A stretch of 64,000 bases of DNA from FEN-1191 sp964528845. Its GTDB lineage: Bacteria > Pseudomonadota > Gammaproteobacteria > Steroidobacterales > Steroidobacteraceae. Both the position numbers and the translations under genes were made by a program. Where the stretch lies: contig CAZGVE010000010.1 of NCBI GenBank assembly GCA_964528845.1, positions 1 through 64,000 on the forward strand. Direction: 5' to 3'. The first letter of the stretch is position 1. Every line of letters begins with the position of its first letter. Of this stretch, positions 17,453 to 27,232 are shown piece after piece. The notes beneath the pieces were generated by a model that had not been told where the DNA came from, made no database searches, and saw only the letters and a program-made list of their open reading frames with translations.

Positions 17453-20011
17453 ATGAACGTGCCGCCGCCAACAAGCAATTTCCCGGAACCGGACCGCGTA
17501 CCGGTGCGTATCGTCGGACTGGGCGCTTCGGCGGGCGGCCTGGATCCGCTGGAACAGTTCCTCGCGCACGTGCCGGTGCCGAGCGGGCTCGCGTACATCG
17601 TCGTGCAGCACCTGGACCCGACCCACAAAGCGATGTTGACGGAACTGCTGCAACGTGCGACGTCCATGCCGGTACGCGAGGTCACGGCGTCCATGCCACT
17701 GGAGCCCGACTCGGTCTACGTCATTCCTCCCAACACCGAACTCACCGTAAAGGGCGGGCTGCTGCGTCTCGGCGAGCCGAGTGAGCGACGCGGGATGCGC
17801 CTGCCCATCGACGTGCTGTTCTGCTCCCTCGCCGGGGACCAGGCGGCCCGCGCCATCGGGGTCGTCCTTTCGGGCATGGGGTCCGATGGGACGCTCGGAC
17901 TTCAGGCGATCAAGAGCCAGGGCGGCTTGACCCTGGCGCAGGACCCGCTCACAGCACAGTTTGAGTCGATGCCGAAGAGTGCCATTGCGGCCGGTGCGGC
18001 CGATGTCATTGGGCTCGCCTCCGATTTGCCAGACCGCATTCTGAGCGTCACAGGAGCCCAATCCGGCGCGACTGCCCCGGTGAATGGCGCCGCGGACGCT
18101 TCAGCCGGCGCGCTGGAATCCATCCTGGAACTGTTGCGTACACGCAGCAGGCACGATCTGACGCTGTACAAGCCGAGCACGCTGCGGCGCCGGATCGAGC
18201 GACGCATGGCGATACATCGCTTCAAGGCGATGACCGACTACGCGGCTTTCCTCGCTGCAAACCCATCGGAGCTCGACCTGCTGTTCAAGGAGATGCTGAT
18301 CGGGGTGACGAGTTTCTTCCGCGACCCGGAAGCCTGGGAAGAACTCGGCGCTGTCGTGCTTCCGGAGCTGTTCGCTCGCACCGCGCCCGACCGGCGGTTC
18401 CGTGCCTGGGTCGCCGGTTGCTCCACCGGCGAGGAGGCGTTCTCACTCGCAATGGTTTTCATGGAAACCCGGGACCGGTTTGCCGACCATGGCGCATCTA
18501 CGTTGCAGATTTTTGCCTCGGATCTCAATGCGGATGCGATTGCGTTCGCCCGGCGGGCGCGCTACCCGGCCTCGATATCCGCGGATGTCTCGGCGGAGCG
18601 CCTGGCGCGCTTCTTTCGCGCACAGGGTGACGGCTATCTCGTCGATGCGCGTATTCGCGACATGGTGCTGTTCGCCCAGCACGATGTAGTCATGGATCCG
18701 CCGTTCACCCGCCTCGATCTGGTCTCGTGCCGCAATCTCCTGATTTACTTCAGTGCCACGCTCCAAAAGCGCCTGCTGCCGCTGTTCCACTACAGTCTGC
18801 TTCCGGGCGGCGTGCTGATGCTCGGCGGATCGGAGACCGTGGGAGCCGCGCAGAATCTCTTCCCCCCCCTGTCGTCAAAATCGAGGATATTCCGTCGCGG
18901 ACCCGGTACGGCGCCGTTCGGAGCCGTGGATTTCCCGGCCTTTCGACGCCTTTCAGCGCGCGCGCCTGCGCAGGAGTCTCCGATGTCACAGCAGTCGCCG
19001 CCCTCGACAAACGTCCAAACGCTGGCGGATCAGCTGCTGCTGCAGAAGTACTCCCCGGCCGCGGTCCTGGTAAGCGGACTCGGCGACATCCTCTATATCA
19101 GCGGACGCACGGGGAAGTACCTCGAACCCGCAGCCGGCAAGGCGAACTGGAATATTCATGTCATGGCCCGCCCCGCTATTCGTACGCAGCTCACTGTTGC
19201 GCTCAGGCAGGCCACTAAAGAGCGAAGAATGGTCGAAGTGCGCGGCCTCCCTATGGAAGGCAACGCAGCACATCTGCTCGACATCACCGTCGAACCCATA
19301 GAAGAGCCGAAGGCGCTGGAAGATCTGATCATGATCGTGTTTTGCGAGGTGGCAGCGCCCCCAGCTGGGAAGTCTTCGCGCGGCAAGCGTCCTGGCAGCA
19401 TCGATCCCGCAATCTCCGCCGAGCTCACGCGTGCTCAGGGGGAACTCAAGACCCTGCGCGAAGCCATGCGCGCCTCGGAAGAGGAACGTCAGGCGGCCAT
19501 CGAGGAGCTTCAATCCACCAATGAAGAACTCCAGTCCGCCAACGAGGAACTCACGACTTCTAAGGAGGAATCCCAGTCGATGAACGAGGAGCTGCAGACC
19601 ATCAACGTCGAACTTCAATCCAAGCTCGACGATCTCGCGCTCGCTCAAAGCGACATGCAGAACCTGCTCAACAGTACCGACATCGCCACGCTCTTTCTGG
19701 ACAAGAATCTGAACGTACGACGCTTCACCGATCAGATCAAACGCATTATCAATCTTCGGGATGCCGACATCGGGCGCCCGCTCAGCGATCTCACTACGAC
19801 GTTGAACTATCCGGAGCTCGACGCCGACGCGAAAGAGACGTTGCGGACGCTGGCATTCAGCGAAAAGGAGATCTCAACGAGCGACGCGCATTGGTTCAAG
19901 GTGCGCATCATGCCGTACCGGACGGTAGCCAATGTCATTCAGGGCGCCGTGATCACGTTCGTCGACATTACCGCGGCAAAACAGCTGGAGTCCCGACTTC
20001 GCAAGGTATAA
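17453..20011 (+). CDS. CheB-CheR-PAS fusion protein
   Basis: A protein of 852 residues. The CheB methylesterase domain (about 15-205) has the catalytic Ser in GASAGGLD, His in VVQHLDPTHK and Asp in SGMGSDGTLG. CheR (about 225-490) has RRRIERRMAIHRF, the SAM site AGCSTGEEAFSLAM, FASDLNADAIAFARRA and DLVSCRNLLIYF. A first PAS-like region follows (about 535-640), then a long acidic coiled coil of STNEELQSANEEL type and a C-terminal PAS ending in ITAAKQLESRL. No receiver or histidine kinase domain is present. Start ATG 17453 has AGGAAAG seven bases upstream. It appears to be the first gene of an operon with a PAS protein and a Crp/Fnr regulator. No chemoreceptor is nearby, so it may act in non-flagellar signalling. 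Confidence 0.9.
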   Translation: MNVPPPTSNFPEPDRVPVRIVGLGASAGGLDPLEQFLAHVPVPSGLAYIVVQHLDPTHKAMLTELLQRATSMPVREVTASMPLEPDSVYVIPPNTELTVKGGLLRLGEPSERRGMRLPIDVLFCSLAGDQAARAIGVVLSGMGSDGTLGLQAIKSQGGLTLAQDPLTAQFESMPKSAIAAGAADVIGLASDLPDRILSVTGAQSGATAPVNGAADASAGALESILELLRTRSRHDLTLYKPSTLRRRIERRMAIHRFKAMTDYAAFLAANPSELDLLFKEMLIGVTSFFRDPEAWEELGAVVLPELFARTAPDRRFRAWVAGCSTGEEAFSLAMVFMETRDRFADHGASTLQIFASDLNADAIAFARRARYPASISADVSAERLARFFRAQGDGYLVDARIRDMVLFAQHDVVMDPPFTRLDLVSCRNLLIYFSATLQKRLLPLFHYSLLPGGVLMLGGSETVGAAQNLFPPLSSKSRIFRRGPGTAPFGAVDFPAFRRLSARAPAQESPMSQQSPPSTNVQTLADQLLLQKYSPAAVLVSGLGDILYISGRTGKYLEPAAGKANWNIHVMARPAIRTQLTVALRQATKERRMVEVRGLPMEGNAAHLLDITVEPIEEPKALEDLIMIVFCEVAAPPAGKSSRGKRPGSIDPAISAELTRAQGELKTLREAMRASEEERQAAIEELQSTNEELQSANEELTTSKEESQSMNEELQTINVELQSKLDDLALAQSDMQNLLNSTDIATLFLDKNLNVRRFTDQIKRIINLRDADIGRPLSDLTTTLNYPELDADAKETLRTLAFSEKEISTSDAHWFKVRIMPYRTVANVIQGAVITFVDITAAKQLESRLRKV

Positions 20012-20068
20012 GGGAGTAGACTGGAGGGTCATAGAGCGGCACGCGTATCGCACGATCAACGAGGTGAC

Positions 20069-20683
20069 ATGATGGCCACAATCCCCCAAAACCCGAGCCG
20101 CGCGGCGGAACTGCGTTCCCGAGCGGTCGCACATCTCAAGGGACCTGTCGCGCAGGCGCACGCGGACGCATCGGCCGCCCTCAGCGTGCTGTACGAGCTC
20201 GCTTCCTCGCCGTCGACCGCCCCTGATGCGCTGGCCCTGCTGCATGAGCTGCAGGTTCACCAGGTGGAACTAGACCTGCAGGACGAGGAATTGCGGCGCG
20301 CACGAACTGAGCTCGAGACCTCGCTCAATCGGCAGGTTCAACTCTACGACTATGCTCCGGCGGGTTTTTTCACCGTGGATGACGACACGGTGCTGCGCGA
20401 ACTGAACCTCACTGGGGCGAGCCTGCTGGGATTCGAGCGCGATTTCCTGCGCGGACGCTCGCTCGAGAGCTTTCTTACGACGGAAGACGCGCCGACCCTG
20501 CGTGCGATGCTGGCGCGCGTCACCGCGGGCGCCCGCTCCGATTGCGCCGACCTGCACCTGCGGCCGACGCAGGACGGGGAAGCTCGCTGCATGCGTACCT
20601 CGGTCGGCCTTGATCCGGCGGGTGGAGGATTCCTGATCGCGATGATTCGGGTCACAGGGACGAAGGTGGCTCCGCTTGCCTGA
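20069..20683 (+). CDS. PAS-domain protein
   Basis: A 204-residue protein. An N-terminal helical region ends in HELQVHQVELDLQDEELRR, which reads as a coiled coil leading into one PAS domain (about 90-195: YDYAPAGFFTVDDD, LNLTGASLLGFERDFLRG). There is no output domain, so it is probably a sensor or adaptor. GAGG at 20061-20064 serves ATG 20069 or 20072. It starts 57 bp after the CheB-CheR fusion and its TGA overlaps the next ATG (TGATG), coupling it to the Crp/Fnr gene. Confidence 0.8.
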   Translation: MMATIPQNPSRAAELRSRAVAHLKGPVAQAHADASAALSVLYELASSPSTAPDALALLHELQVHQVELDLQDEELRRARTELETSLNRQVQLYDYAPAGFFTVDDDTVLRELNLTGASLLGFERDFLRGRSLESFLTTEDAPTLRAMLARVTAGARSDCADLHLRPTQDGEARCMRTSVGLDPAGGGFLIAMIRVTGTKVAPLA

Positions 20684-21423
20684 TGAATGCAATCCATAGT
20701 CCTGGCGACAACCACCTTCTAAGAGCCCTCACCTCCGACGCACTGGCGCGGCTGTTGCCGTACCTCGAGTATGTGGAGTTGCCGCTGGGCACCGTGCTGT
20801 ATGAATCCGGCGACACGCTGCGTCATGTCTACTTTCCGGTCGATTGCATCGTCTCGCTGCTGTATGTGCTGGCGGACGGATCGTCCGCAGAGATAGCCGT
20901 CGTGGGAAACGACGGGCTCATCGGCATCGCGCTTTTCATGGGTGGAGAGACGTCTTTGAACCGCGCCATCGTACAGAGTTCAGGATGCGCCTTTCGAATG
21001 CCCGGGCAACGACTCAAGGACGAGTTTCGTCTCAACGGTGCGCTGCATGCCCTGCTACTGCGCTACACACAGGCCCTGATCACTCAGATGGCGCAGACTG
21101 CCGTATGCAATCGTCATCACTCGGTCGACCAGCAGCTCTGCCGCTGGCTGTTGCTGTCGCTCGACCGTCTGCCGTCGAACAAACTGGCCATGACCCAGGA
21201 GCTGATCGCCAACATGCTGGGGGTGAGGCGCGAAGGCGTCACCGACGCCGCAGGCAAGCTGATGCGCCTTGGCATCATCGAATACCAGCGCGGTCATATC
21301 ACCGTCCTGGACCGGCCCAAGCTGGAGACGCTCTGTTGTGAATGCTACGGGGTGGTCAGGAAGGAGACGGATCGCCTGCTGCCACGGGCCACCACGGGCG
21401 ATCGCCGCGATCGGGGACGTTAG
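20683..21423 (+). CDS. Crp/Fnr-family transcriptional regulator (paralogue 3)
   Basis: A 246-residue regulator: LLPYLEYVELPLGTVLYESG, RHVYFPVDCIVSLLYVL and GNDGLIGIALFMGGET in the beta-roll; QTAVCNRHHSVDQQLCRWLL in the dimer helix; HTH MTQELIANMLGVRREGVTDAAG; and LCCECYGVVRKE. It is closest to paralogue 1 at 11612. Its start overlaps the PAS stop, so the CheBR-PAS-Crp/Fnr set is likely a signalling unit whose transcriptional output is this protein. The ligand is unknown. Confidence 0.87.
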   Translation: MNAIHSPGDNHLLRALTSDALARLLPYLEYVELPLGTVLYESGDTLRHVYFPVDCIVSLLYVLADGSSAEIAVVGNDGLIGIALFMGGETSLNRAIVQSSGCAFRMPGQRLKDEFRLNGALHALLLRYTQALITQMAQTAVCNRHHSVDQQLCRWLLLSLDRLPSNKLAMTQELIANMLGVRREGVTDAAGKLMRLGIIEYQRGHITVLDRPKLETLCCECYGVVRKETDRLLPRATTGDRRDRGR

Positions 21424-21481
21424 GGTCACCGGGCGGCAGGTCGCGCCGGGAAGTAGCCGAGCGTCGCCGGCCAGATATCGG

Positions 21482-22552
21482 TCAAAAGGTGCCCGAAGCC
21501 CACTCCCGCCAGACCGCCACTCCCATCGCCAGAATGATCGGCCCGATAAGAGCGCCGATGAGCCCGAACGCCGCCATTCCGCCCAGTACGCCGAACATCA
21601 CCACCAGGAAAGGCACGCGGGTCGCGTGGCTGATCAGGAGCGGACGCAATAGGTTGTCAGTAGGGTGAACGAGCAGCAGCCCCCAGGCCGCGAGGATGAC
21701 GGCTTTCCAGAGGTGACCTGTCACGGCCAGATAGATACTGAGCGAGCCCCAGACCAACCCCGTTCCCACCATCGGCACGACGGACAGCAATCCCGTCAAC
21801 GCCCCGAGCAGTACGGGACTTGCAAGGCCAACGATCGCGTAGCCGACGCCGGCGACAATCCCTTGAGCGATCGCCGTCACGACCAGTCCATAGACCACCG
21901 AGCGCGTCATCGTGGCGGCAGTAGCGACATAGGGGTCGAGGCGATCGCCGAACAGGCGCGCCAGGACGCGGCGGCCCTGTGAGATCGTGCTCTCCCCGTC
22001 GACATAGAAGACGAACAGCGTCACCATCGTGACGACGAGCTTTCCCAGGTTGCGGCCGATACCACCGGCCAGAGCAGCGAGTTCGCCGGACCACGCCTGA
22101 AGAAAGGCGCCCATCTGGCGCATCAGCGCGGCGGGCTCCGCCGAATAGCGGCTCACCTGCAGCTGAATCTGTTCGCCGATCCATGGTATGCGGCGAATGA
22201 AACCGGGCACTGCGTAGGAGCTGCTGGTAGAGAGGTCGGCTATGCCCCGATATGCGCCCAAGAGCTCCTGTCCGAACAGGGTCAGCATCCACAGTACGGG
22301 CAATACCACCGCACAGGTGAGTAGTACGGTCATGGCAAAGGCCGCCGTCGCGCGCCACTTCCCGAACAGTGGTCGGAATCGGCGGTACAGCGGCCAACTC
22401 GCGTACGCGAGTATGGCGGCCCACGCAATGGGTGACAGGAACGGAGCGATCACGACCAGACAGGCGAGACCCGTAACGGCAACCATGATCGCGAGCAGCA
22501 CGCGTCTGACGATCTGGATCTCGCGGTCGGAAGGAATGAGAACGGGTCGCAT
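21482..22552 (-). CDS. AI-2E/PerM-family membrane transporter
   Basis: An approximately 356-residue membrane protein with about seven or eight hydrophobic segments: an N-terminal pair (VRRVLLAIMVAVTGLACLVV, IAWAAILAYASWPLYR), a soluble middle part, and a C-terminal bundle with LLGALTGLLSVVPMVGTGLV and LVHPTDNLLRPLLISHATRV. The P-x-D-N-x-RP-x-L motif is the family signature. Members export small molecules or ions; the AI-2 label is historical. Start ATG 22552 (MRPVLIPSD) or 22570 six codons earlier. It is divergent from the P-type ATPase. Confidence 0.85.
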   Translation of the reverse strand: MRPVLIPSDREIQIVRRVLLAIMVAVTGLACLVVIAPFLSPIAWAAILAYASWPLYRRFRPLFGKWRATAAFAMTVLLTCAVVLPVLWMLTLFGQELLGAYRGIADLSTSSSYAVPGFIRRIPWIGEQIQLQVSRYSAEPAALMRQMGAFLQAWSGELAALAGGIGRNLGKLVVTMVTLFVFYVDGESTISQGRRVLARLFGDRLDPYVATAATMTRSVVYGLVVTAIAQGIVAGVGYAIVGLASPVLLGALTGLLSVVPMVGTGLVWGSLSIYLAVTGHLWKAVILAAWGLLLVHPTDNLLRPLLISHATRVPFLVVMFGVLGGMAAFGLIGALIGPIILAMGVAVWREWASGTF

Positions 22553-22801
22553 GGGTCGGGTTCGCCTCATCCTGTGCCCGAGGCTATCACGCAGAACCGC
22601 GAAGGGACCGTTAGATGGCGTACATTGCCTGAGGGACGGTGCTGCTATTCTCCGGAGCGCCGGCGTCGGCATTCGGGCTCCACCGGAGAACTGCTGTGGC
22701 TACTACCTTGGTTCCACGTGTCGACTGCTCCACGGTGATGGTCGATTTCCGGCAGGGGCAATGCGGACGATTCTCGGTACACATCACCTAGCCGGACGAG
22801 C

Positions 22802-25363
22802 GTGCCCATCCCGGCTTCCGGACTGACTACAGAAGAGGCGGCCGCACGCCTCGCCACTGATGGCTACAACGAACTTCCTGCTGCGGCACGCAGAGGGTTC
22901 GCGCGCATCATCTGGGAGGTCGTGCGCCAGCCGATGTTCGCGCTGTTGATCGGCGGCGGCATCGTGTATCTGCTCCTCGGCGACCGGACGGAGGCCTTGC
23001 TGCTGCTGGCCTTTGCCACGCTGTCGGTCGTGATCACCGTCGTGCAGGAGTCGCGCAGCGAGCGGGTGCTCGAGGCACTGCGGGACCTGGCGAGCCCCAG
23101 GGCACTGGTCGTACGAAGTGGGCAGAGACTGCAGATCGCCGGACGGGAGGTGGTTTGCGATGACGTCATTGTCGTGGCAGAGGGCGACCGGGTGGCCGCG
23201 GATGCTGCGCTGCTTGAGTCGATGGACCTGTTGGTCGATGAATCCCTGCTGACCGGCGAGTCGGTCCCGGTCCGTAAACTTGACCCCGATTCCCGGACCG
23301 GGCCGCCGCCTGCAGCTCCGGAACCGGTTCCCGGGGGCGAAGACCTTCCCTGGCTGTTCGCAGGCACACTCGTTGTGCGCGGCTCCGGCAAAGCGCGCGT
23401 CACTCGCACCGGCGTTGGTACGGAGATGGGCAAGATCGGACGCGCCCTCGGCACGATTGAAACCGAGCAGCCGCATCTCCAGCAGCAGCTGCAATGGTTG
23501 ATCCGGGACTTTGCGATCGTGGGCGCGCTGGCCGGCGGGCTGGTTGTGCTGCTGTTTGGATTGTTGCGCGGATCCTGGCTCCAGGCCATGTTGGGCGGCA
23601 TTGCGCTCGGCATGTCGCTGTTGCCGGAGGAATTCCCCCTCGTCTTGGCGGTGTTCATGGCGATGGGTGCGTGGCGGATCTCGCGCGTGCGGGTGCTGAC
23701 GCGCCGTGCCTCAGCGATCGAAACACTGGGCGCCACTACGGTGCTGTGCACAGACAAGACCGGGACGCTCACCGAAAATCGCATGACCGTCGTTTCGATC
23801 GTCGCCACGGACGCCCGCTGGGACGCCAAGGACAAGGTGCCGCTCGCCGGAACGATCGCGCAGACCCTTGAAGCCGCGCGACTGGCCTGTCCGCGCGAGG
23901 CCACGGATCCGATGGATGTGGCGATCCACTCGGTCGCGGCCACTCATCGGGACGGGTCAAAGCCGGACTCCCGGTCCATAGTGCGCGCGTATGGGCTGCG
24001 CCCTGACCTGTTTGCCGTGGCCAACGTCCTGGCCGGCGGTGCGGGCGAGCCGCTGACCGCCTATGCGAAGGGGGCTTTAGAGGCGATTGCGGAGCTTTGT
24101 CACCTCGGAGCGGACCAGATGTCGGCCATTCGCGCGCAGATGGATGCACTCGCGCAGTCCGGCGTGCGTGTGCTCGGGGTGGCGAAAGCTGACAGGCTCG
24201 CCGTGACATCGCCCGGACAGCTTCCGGAGACGCCGCGCGGCATGCCTTTCGAGTACCTGGGCCTCATCGGCTTCGCTGATCCCTTGCGCGCCACCGTACC
24301 GGCCGCCATTGCCGAATGCCGTTCTGCAGGAATCCGCGTGCTGATGATCACTGGGGACTACCCCGCCACCGCGAGTGCGATCGGCGGCCAGGCGGGACTC
24401 GACTCGACGGAAGTCCTGTCGGGCGATGCCATTGAATCCATGTCCGATGAGCTACTCGCCGAGCGCGTCAAGACCACCTGCATTTTTGCGCGCATACGGC
24501 CCAACCAGAAGCTGCGCATCGTCGAATGCCTGAAAGCCAACGGGGACATCGTCGCGATGACCGGCGACGGGGTGAATGATGCGCCGGCGATCAAGGCGGC
24601 TCATATCGGGATTGCGATGGGCGGAAGGGGCACCGAGGTCGCGCGCGAAGCCTCCTCGATCGTGCTGCTCGCGGACGATTTCGGCTCCATCGTCACCACG
24701 ATCCGGCTGGGGCGTCGCATCTATGACAACCTGAGAAAGGCCATCGAATACATCGTTGCCGTGCACATCCCCATTGCCGGTCTCGCCGTGTTGCCATTGC
24801 TGCTCGGCTTGCCCTTGATGCTGACGCCGATCCACATCGCATTTCTCGAAATGATCATCGATCCGGCGTGCTCCATGGTATTCGAGGCCGAAGCAGAGGA
24901 GGACGACGTGATGCGGCGCCCGCCCCGAGACCCCAGGAGTCCATTGCTGCTGCGCAAGAGAATCCTGTGGGCCGTGGTGCAGGGGCTCGTCGCGCTGGCG
25001 ATCCTGGCGGGACTTCTGATCACGGTGTCACGCGCCGGGATGGTCGAGGGCGATATGCGGGTGCTCGTGTTCACATCGCTGGTGCTGATCAACATGGGAT
25101 TGATCCTGGTCAATCGATCCTACAAGGCATCCCTGGTGCGTGCGCTCCTCCAGCCGAACCGGTCACTGTGGATCCTGCTGGGGACCGTGTCGATGCTGTT
25201 GACCATCGCGATTCTCTGGGCACCGGCGCGCACCTTGTTTCATTTCGGCCAGTTGCACTGGGATGACCTGGCAATCTGCATGGCGGTCGGCGTGTCGAGC
25301 CTTGTCGTACTGGAGATGATCAAGTCGGTCTGGTTCCGTACTCCCACCCAGGGGACGCGATGA
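22802..25363 (+). CDS. Cation-transporting P-type ATPase
   Basis: A P-type ATPase of 853 residues. TGES (about 155) is in the actuator domain; the phosphorylation motif CTDKTGTLTEN has Asp near residue 318; and MITGDYPATA and TGDGVNDAPAIKAA form the hinge. Helix M4 carries GMSLLPEEFPLVLAV, the PEEFP variant of a bacterial P-II-like subgroup. The C-terminal six-helix part begins at IEYIVAVHIPIAGLA. No N-terminal metal-binding domain is present. Ion specificity (Ca2+, Mg2+ or Mn2+) cannot be decided. The start is GTG 22802; the gene converges with the flavoprotein gene, stops 10 bp apart. Confidence 0.9.
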   Translation: MPIPASGLTTEEAAARLATDGYNELPAAARRGFARIIWEVVRQPMFALLIGGGIVYLLLGDRTEALLLLAFATLSVVITVVQESRSERVLEALRDLASPRALVVRSGQRLQIAGREVVCDDVIVVAEGDRVAADAALLESMDLLVDESLLTGESVPVRKLDPDSRTGPPPAAPEPVPGGEDLPWLFAGTLVVRGSGKARVTRTGVGTEMGKIGRALGTIETEQPHLQQQLQWLIRDFAIVGALAGGLVVLLFGLLRGSWLQAMLGGIALGMSLLPEEFPLVLAVFMAMGAWRISRVRVLTRRASAIETLGATTVLCTDKTGTLTENRMTVVSIVATDARWDAKDKVPLAGTIAQTLEAARLACPREATDPMDVAIHSVAATHRDGSKPDSRSIVRAYGLRPDLFAVANVLAGGAGEPLTAYAKGALEAIAELCHLGADQMSAIRAQMDALAQSGVRVLGVAKADRLAVTSPGQLPETPRGMPFEYLGLIGFADPLRATVPAAIAECRSAGIRVLMITGDYPATASAIGGQAGLDSTEVLSGDAIESMSDELLAERVKTTCIFARIRPNQKLRIVECLKANGDIVAMTGDGVNDAPAIKAAHIGIAMGGRGTEVAREASSIVLLADDFGSIVTTIRLGRRIYDNLRKAIEYIVAVHIPIAGLAVLPLLLGLPLMLTPIHIAFLEMIIDPACSMVFEAEAEEDDVMRRPPRDPRSPLLLRKRILWAVVQGLVALAILAGLLITVSRAGMVEGDMRVLVFTSLVLINMGLILVNRSYKASLVRALLQPNRSLWILLGTVSMLLTIAILWAPARTLFHFGQLHWDDLAICMAVGVSSLVVLEMIKSVWFRTPTQGTR

Positions 25364-25373
25364 CGCAACGGCG

Positions 25374-26657
25374 CTATGCGGCGTCTTCTGGATCCCGCGA
25401 CACCAGGCCGCCGCTGCCGGCGAGGAAGCCCGCCAGATGCCGGGCAAGGTCGCGAGCGTCGGCTTCGGCACCGTTGATGAACGTGGATTTGCGTCGCCGC
25501 AGCACGGGCAGGCCGAGGGCATACATGCCGGGTGCTTCGGTCACGACACCGCCATCGTGGCGCAGGTCTCCCTTGGGCGTGACCACGGGGACCTGCAGCC
25601 AGCCATAGTCCGGACGGTACCCGGTGGCCCACACGATCGTGCGTATTTCTCCGCGGTGCAGGTCGAGCGACAGCCGCGACCGTGACGGCAAGCGAGTCGA
25701 GGGGAAACGCTCGACCGGACCGGCATCGATGTCGACGTGCTGGTCTCGCGCCCATGCATCAAACGCATCGAGCAGGCGCTCCATCTTGAGGTCCGCAAGG
25801 GCCAGATGGTTGGCGAGACCGCCGGAAAAGAGCGCGTGACCATCGCGTATGGCCGCCAGCCTGCCGACTATCTCCACGCCCGCGTCGGCAAGTCTGTTCA
25901 GCTCGAGCGTGGAATGCTCGGGCGTCCCGACGAGCTGCGGTGATGGCAGTCGCCGGGCGCGCTCGAGATCCTCGATCTGATCGTAGCGCTGGTTCCAAAC
26001 CCCGGAGTGCTCCATCCACCACAGGACATCGTGGCCTCGATAGGATCTGGGCAACCGTACGTGCTCACCGACGCAAAGCGTCACCGGCCGTCCGGAGCGA
26101 TGGATTTCATCGGCCAGCTGCACGCCCGTAGCCGCGGCGCCGACGATGAGCACGCCTCCGGGTGGCAGCTGCTCCGGGTGTCGGTAGCTGAACGTCGTCA
26201 GGCACTGCACCGACTGCGGCACAGCGCGATGCAGGTCCGGCACCCTTGGGATGTTGTTTGCGCCGGTGGCGAGCACGACGGAGCGGCAGCGGATTTCGCC
26301 GCGCCCGGTCACCAGCTGGTACCCGTCCTCGACCGCCCGTACGGAACTGACGGTGGTATGCGTACGTACCGGCGCCGAAGTCCCGGCCGCGAACGCCGCG
26401 ATGAAGTTCACGACGTCCGGCAGATTCATGAAGCCGTCCGGATCGGGACCCTCGTAGGCATGACCAGGCAGCCGACAGAGCCAGTTGGGGGTGAGCAGGC
26501 GCAGTGAATCCCAGCGTTCGTGCCGCCAGGAGTTCGCCACCTCGCCACGCTCGAGCACGACGTGGTCGATGGACTGTTCGGTGAGAACCCGGCTCATCGA
26601 CAGTCCGGCATGCCCGGCCCCGATGATGACCGTCGTGAAGCGCTCGATGCCAGTCAC
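25374..26657 (-). CDS. FAD-dependent NAD(P)-binding oxidoreductase (monooxygenase-like)
   Basis: A 427-residue protein. An N-terminal FAD-binding GAGHAGLSMS, the WRHERWDSLRLLTPNW segment, a second Rossmann motif VLIVGAAATGVQLADEI and the late ATGYRPDYGWL motif give the layout of the flavin-containing monooxygenase-like CzcO/Trk family. The substrate is unknown. It lies 23 bp downstream of the osmC-like gene on the same strand, so both may form a redox-stress operon. Confidence 0.85.
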   Translation of the reverse strand: MTGIERFTTVIIGAGHAGLSMSRVLTEQSIDHVVLERGEVANSWRHERWDSLRLLTPNWLCRLPGHAYEGPDPDGFMNLPDVVNFIAAFAAGTSAPVRTHTTVSSVRAVEDGYQLVTGRGEIRCRSVVLATGANNIPRVPDLHRAVPQSVQCLTTFSYRHPEQLPPGGVLIVGAAATGVQLADEIHRSGRPVTLCVGEHVRLPRSYRGHDVLWWMEHSGVWNQRYDQIEDLERARRLPSPQLVGTPEHSTLELNRLADAGVEIVGRLAAIRDGHALFSGGLANHLALADLKMERLLDAFDAWARDQHVDIDAGPVERFPSTRLPSRSRLSLDLHRGEIRTIVWATGYRPDYGWLQVPVVTPKGDLRHDGGVVTEAPGMYALGLPVLRRRKSTFINGAEADARDLARHLAGFLAGSGGLVSRDPEDAA

Positions 26658-26680
26658 CGCATCAGCCGACGGGGCCGTCT

Positions 26681-27232
26681 TTAGACGACTTCGACGGTCA
26701 CGTTGGTGGGATTGGTGATGATGTCGAACACCGCCGAACGCTTCTGGGACTGTGCCACCAGTGCCTCGATATCCTTCTTCGAGGCGTCGGCATCGACATG
26801 GAAGGTCACCTTGATATTGTCATAGCCGTTGCGGACGTCACCGTCGATGCCCAGGATGCCGGCCAGATTCATCTTGCCCTCGAGCCGCGCTTCCACCGAT
26901 CGCAACTGGATGCCGCGATTCTGCGCCACGGCCGCAATCCCGGCCGTCAGGCAGCTGGCCAGACCGACCAGGACCACCTCAACCGGGGTTGCACCATGGT
27001 CCTCGGAAGCGAAGATTTCCGGATGATCCGTGTCGAACGAGAACTCGGACTTGTGCGATTGCTCTTCCCCCAGACCCCGAAAACCCTGGACGGTCGAGCG
27101 GGTATGCGTACCGTTCAGCCACTTGCATGACGCACGCCAGGTGAATTCGGCGGCCGCCGGCGCGTTCTTCAGCGCCTCGCGTGCCGCAAGCAGTGCATCG
27201 ACGTTGACCCCGTTGTTGACGACCTGAGCCAT
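26681..27232 (-). CDS. OsmC-family peroxiredoxin-like protein
   Basis: A 183-residue OsmC/Ohr-fold protein. GATPVEVVLVGLASCLTAGIA contains the first active-site Cys. The second usual Cys (CPV block) is replaced, because the sequence reads AQSQKRSAVFDIITNP. The two-Cys hydroperoxide reductase cycle is therefore unlikely and another thiol partner may be needed. HSEFSFD-type strands are conserved. It is divergent from the sulfhydrylase gene and upstream of the flavoprotein gene. Confidence 0.82.
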   Translation of the reverse strand: MAQVVNNGVNVDALLAAREALKNAPAAAEFTWRASCKWLNGTHTRSTVQGFRGLGEEQSHKSEFSFDTDHPEIFASEDHGATPVEVVLVGLASCLTAGIAAVAQNRGIQLRSVEARLEGKMNLAGILGIDGDVRNGYDNIKVTFHVDADASKKDIEALVAQSQKRSAVFDIITNPTNVTVEVV

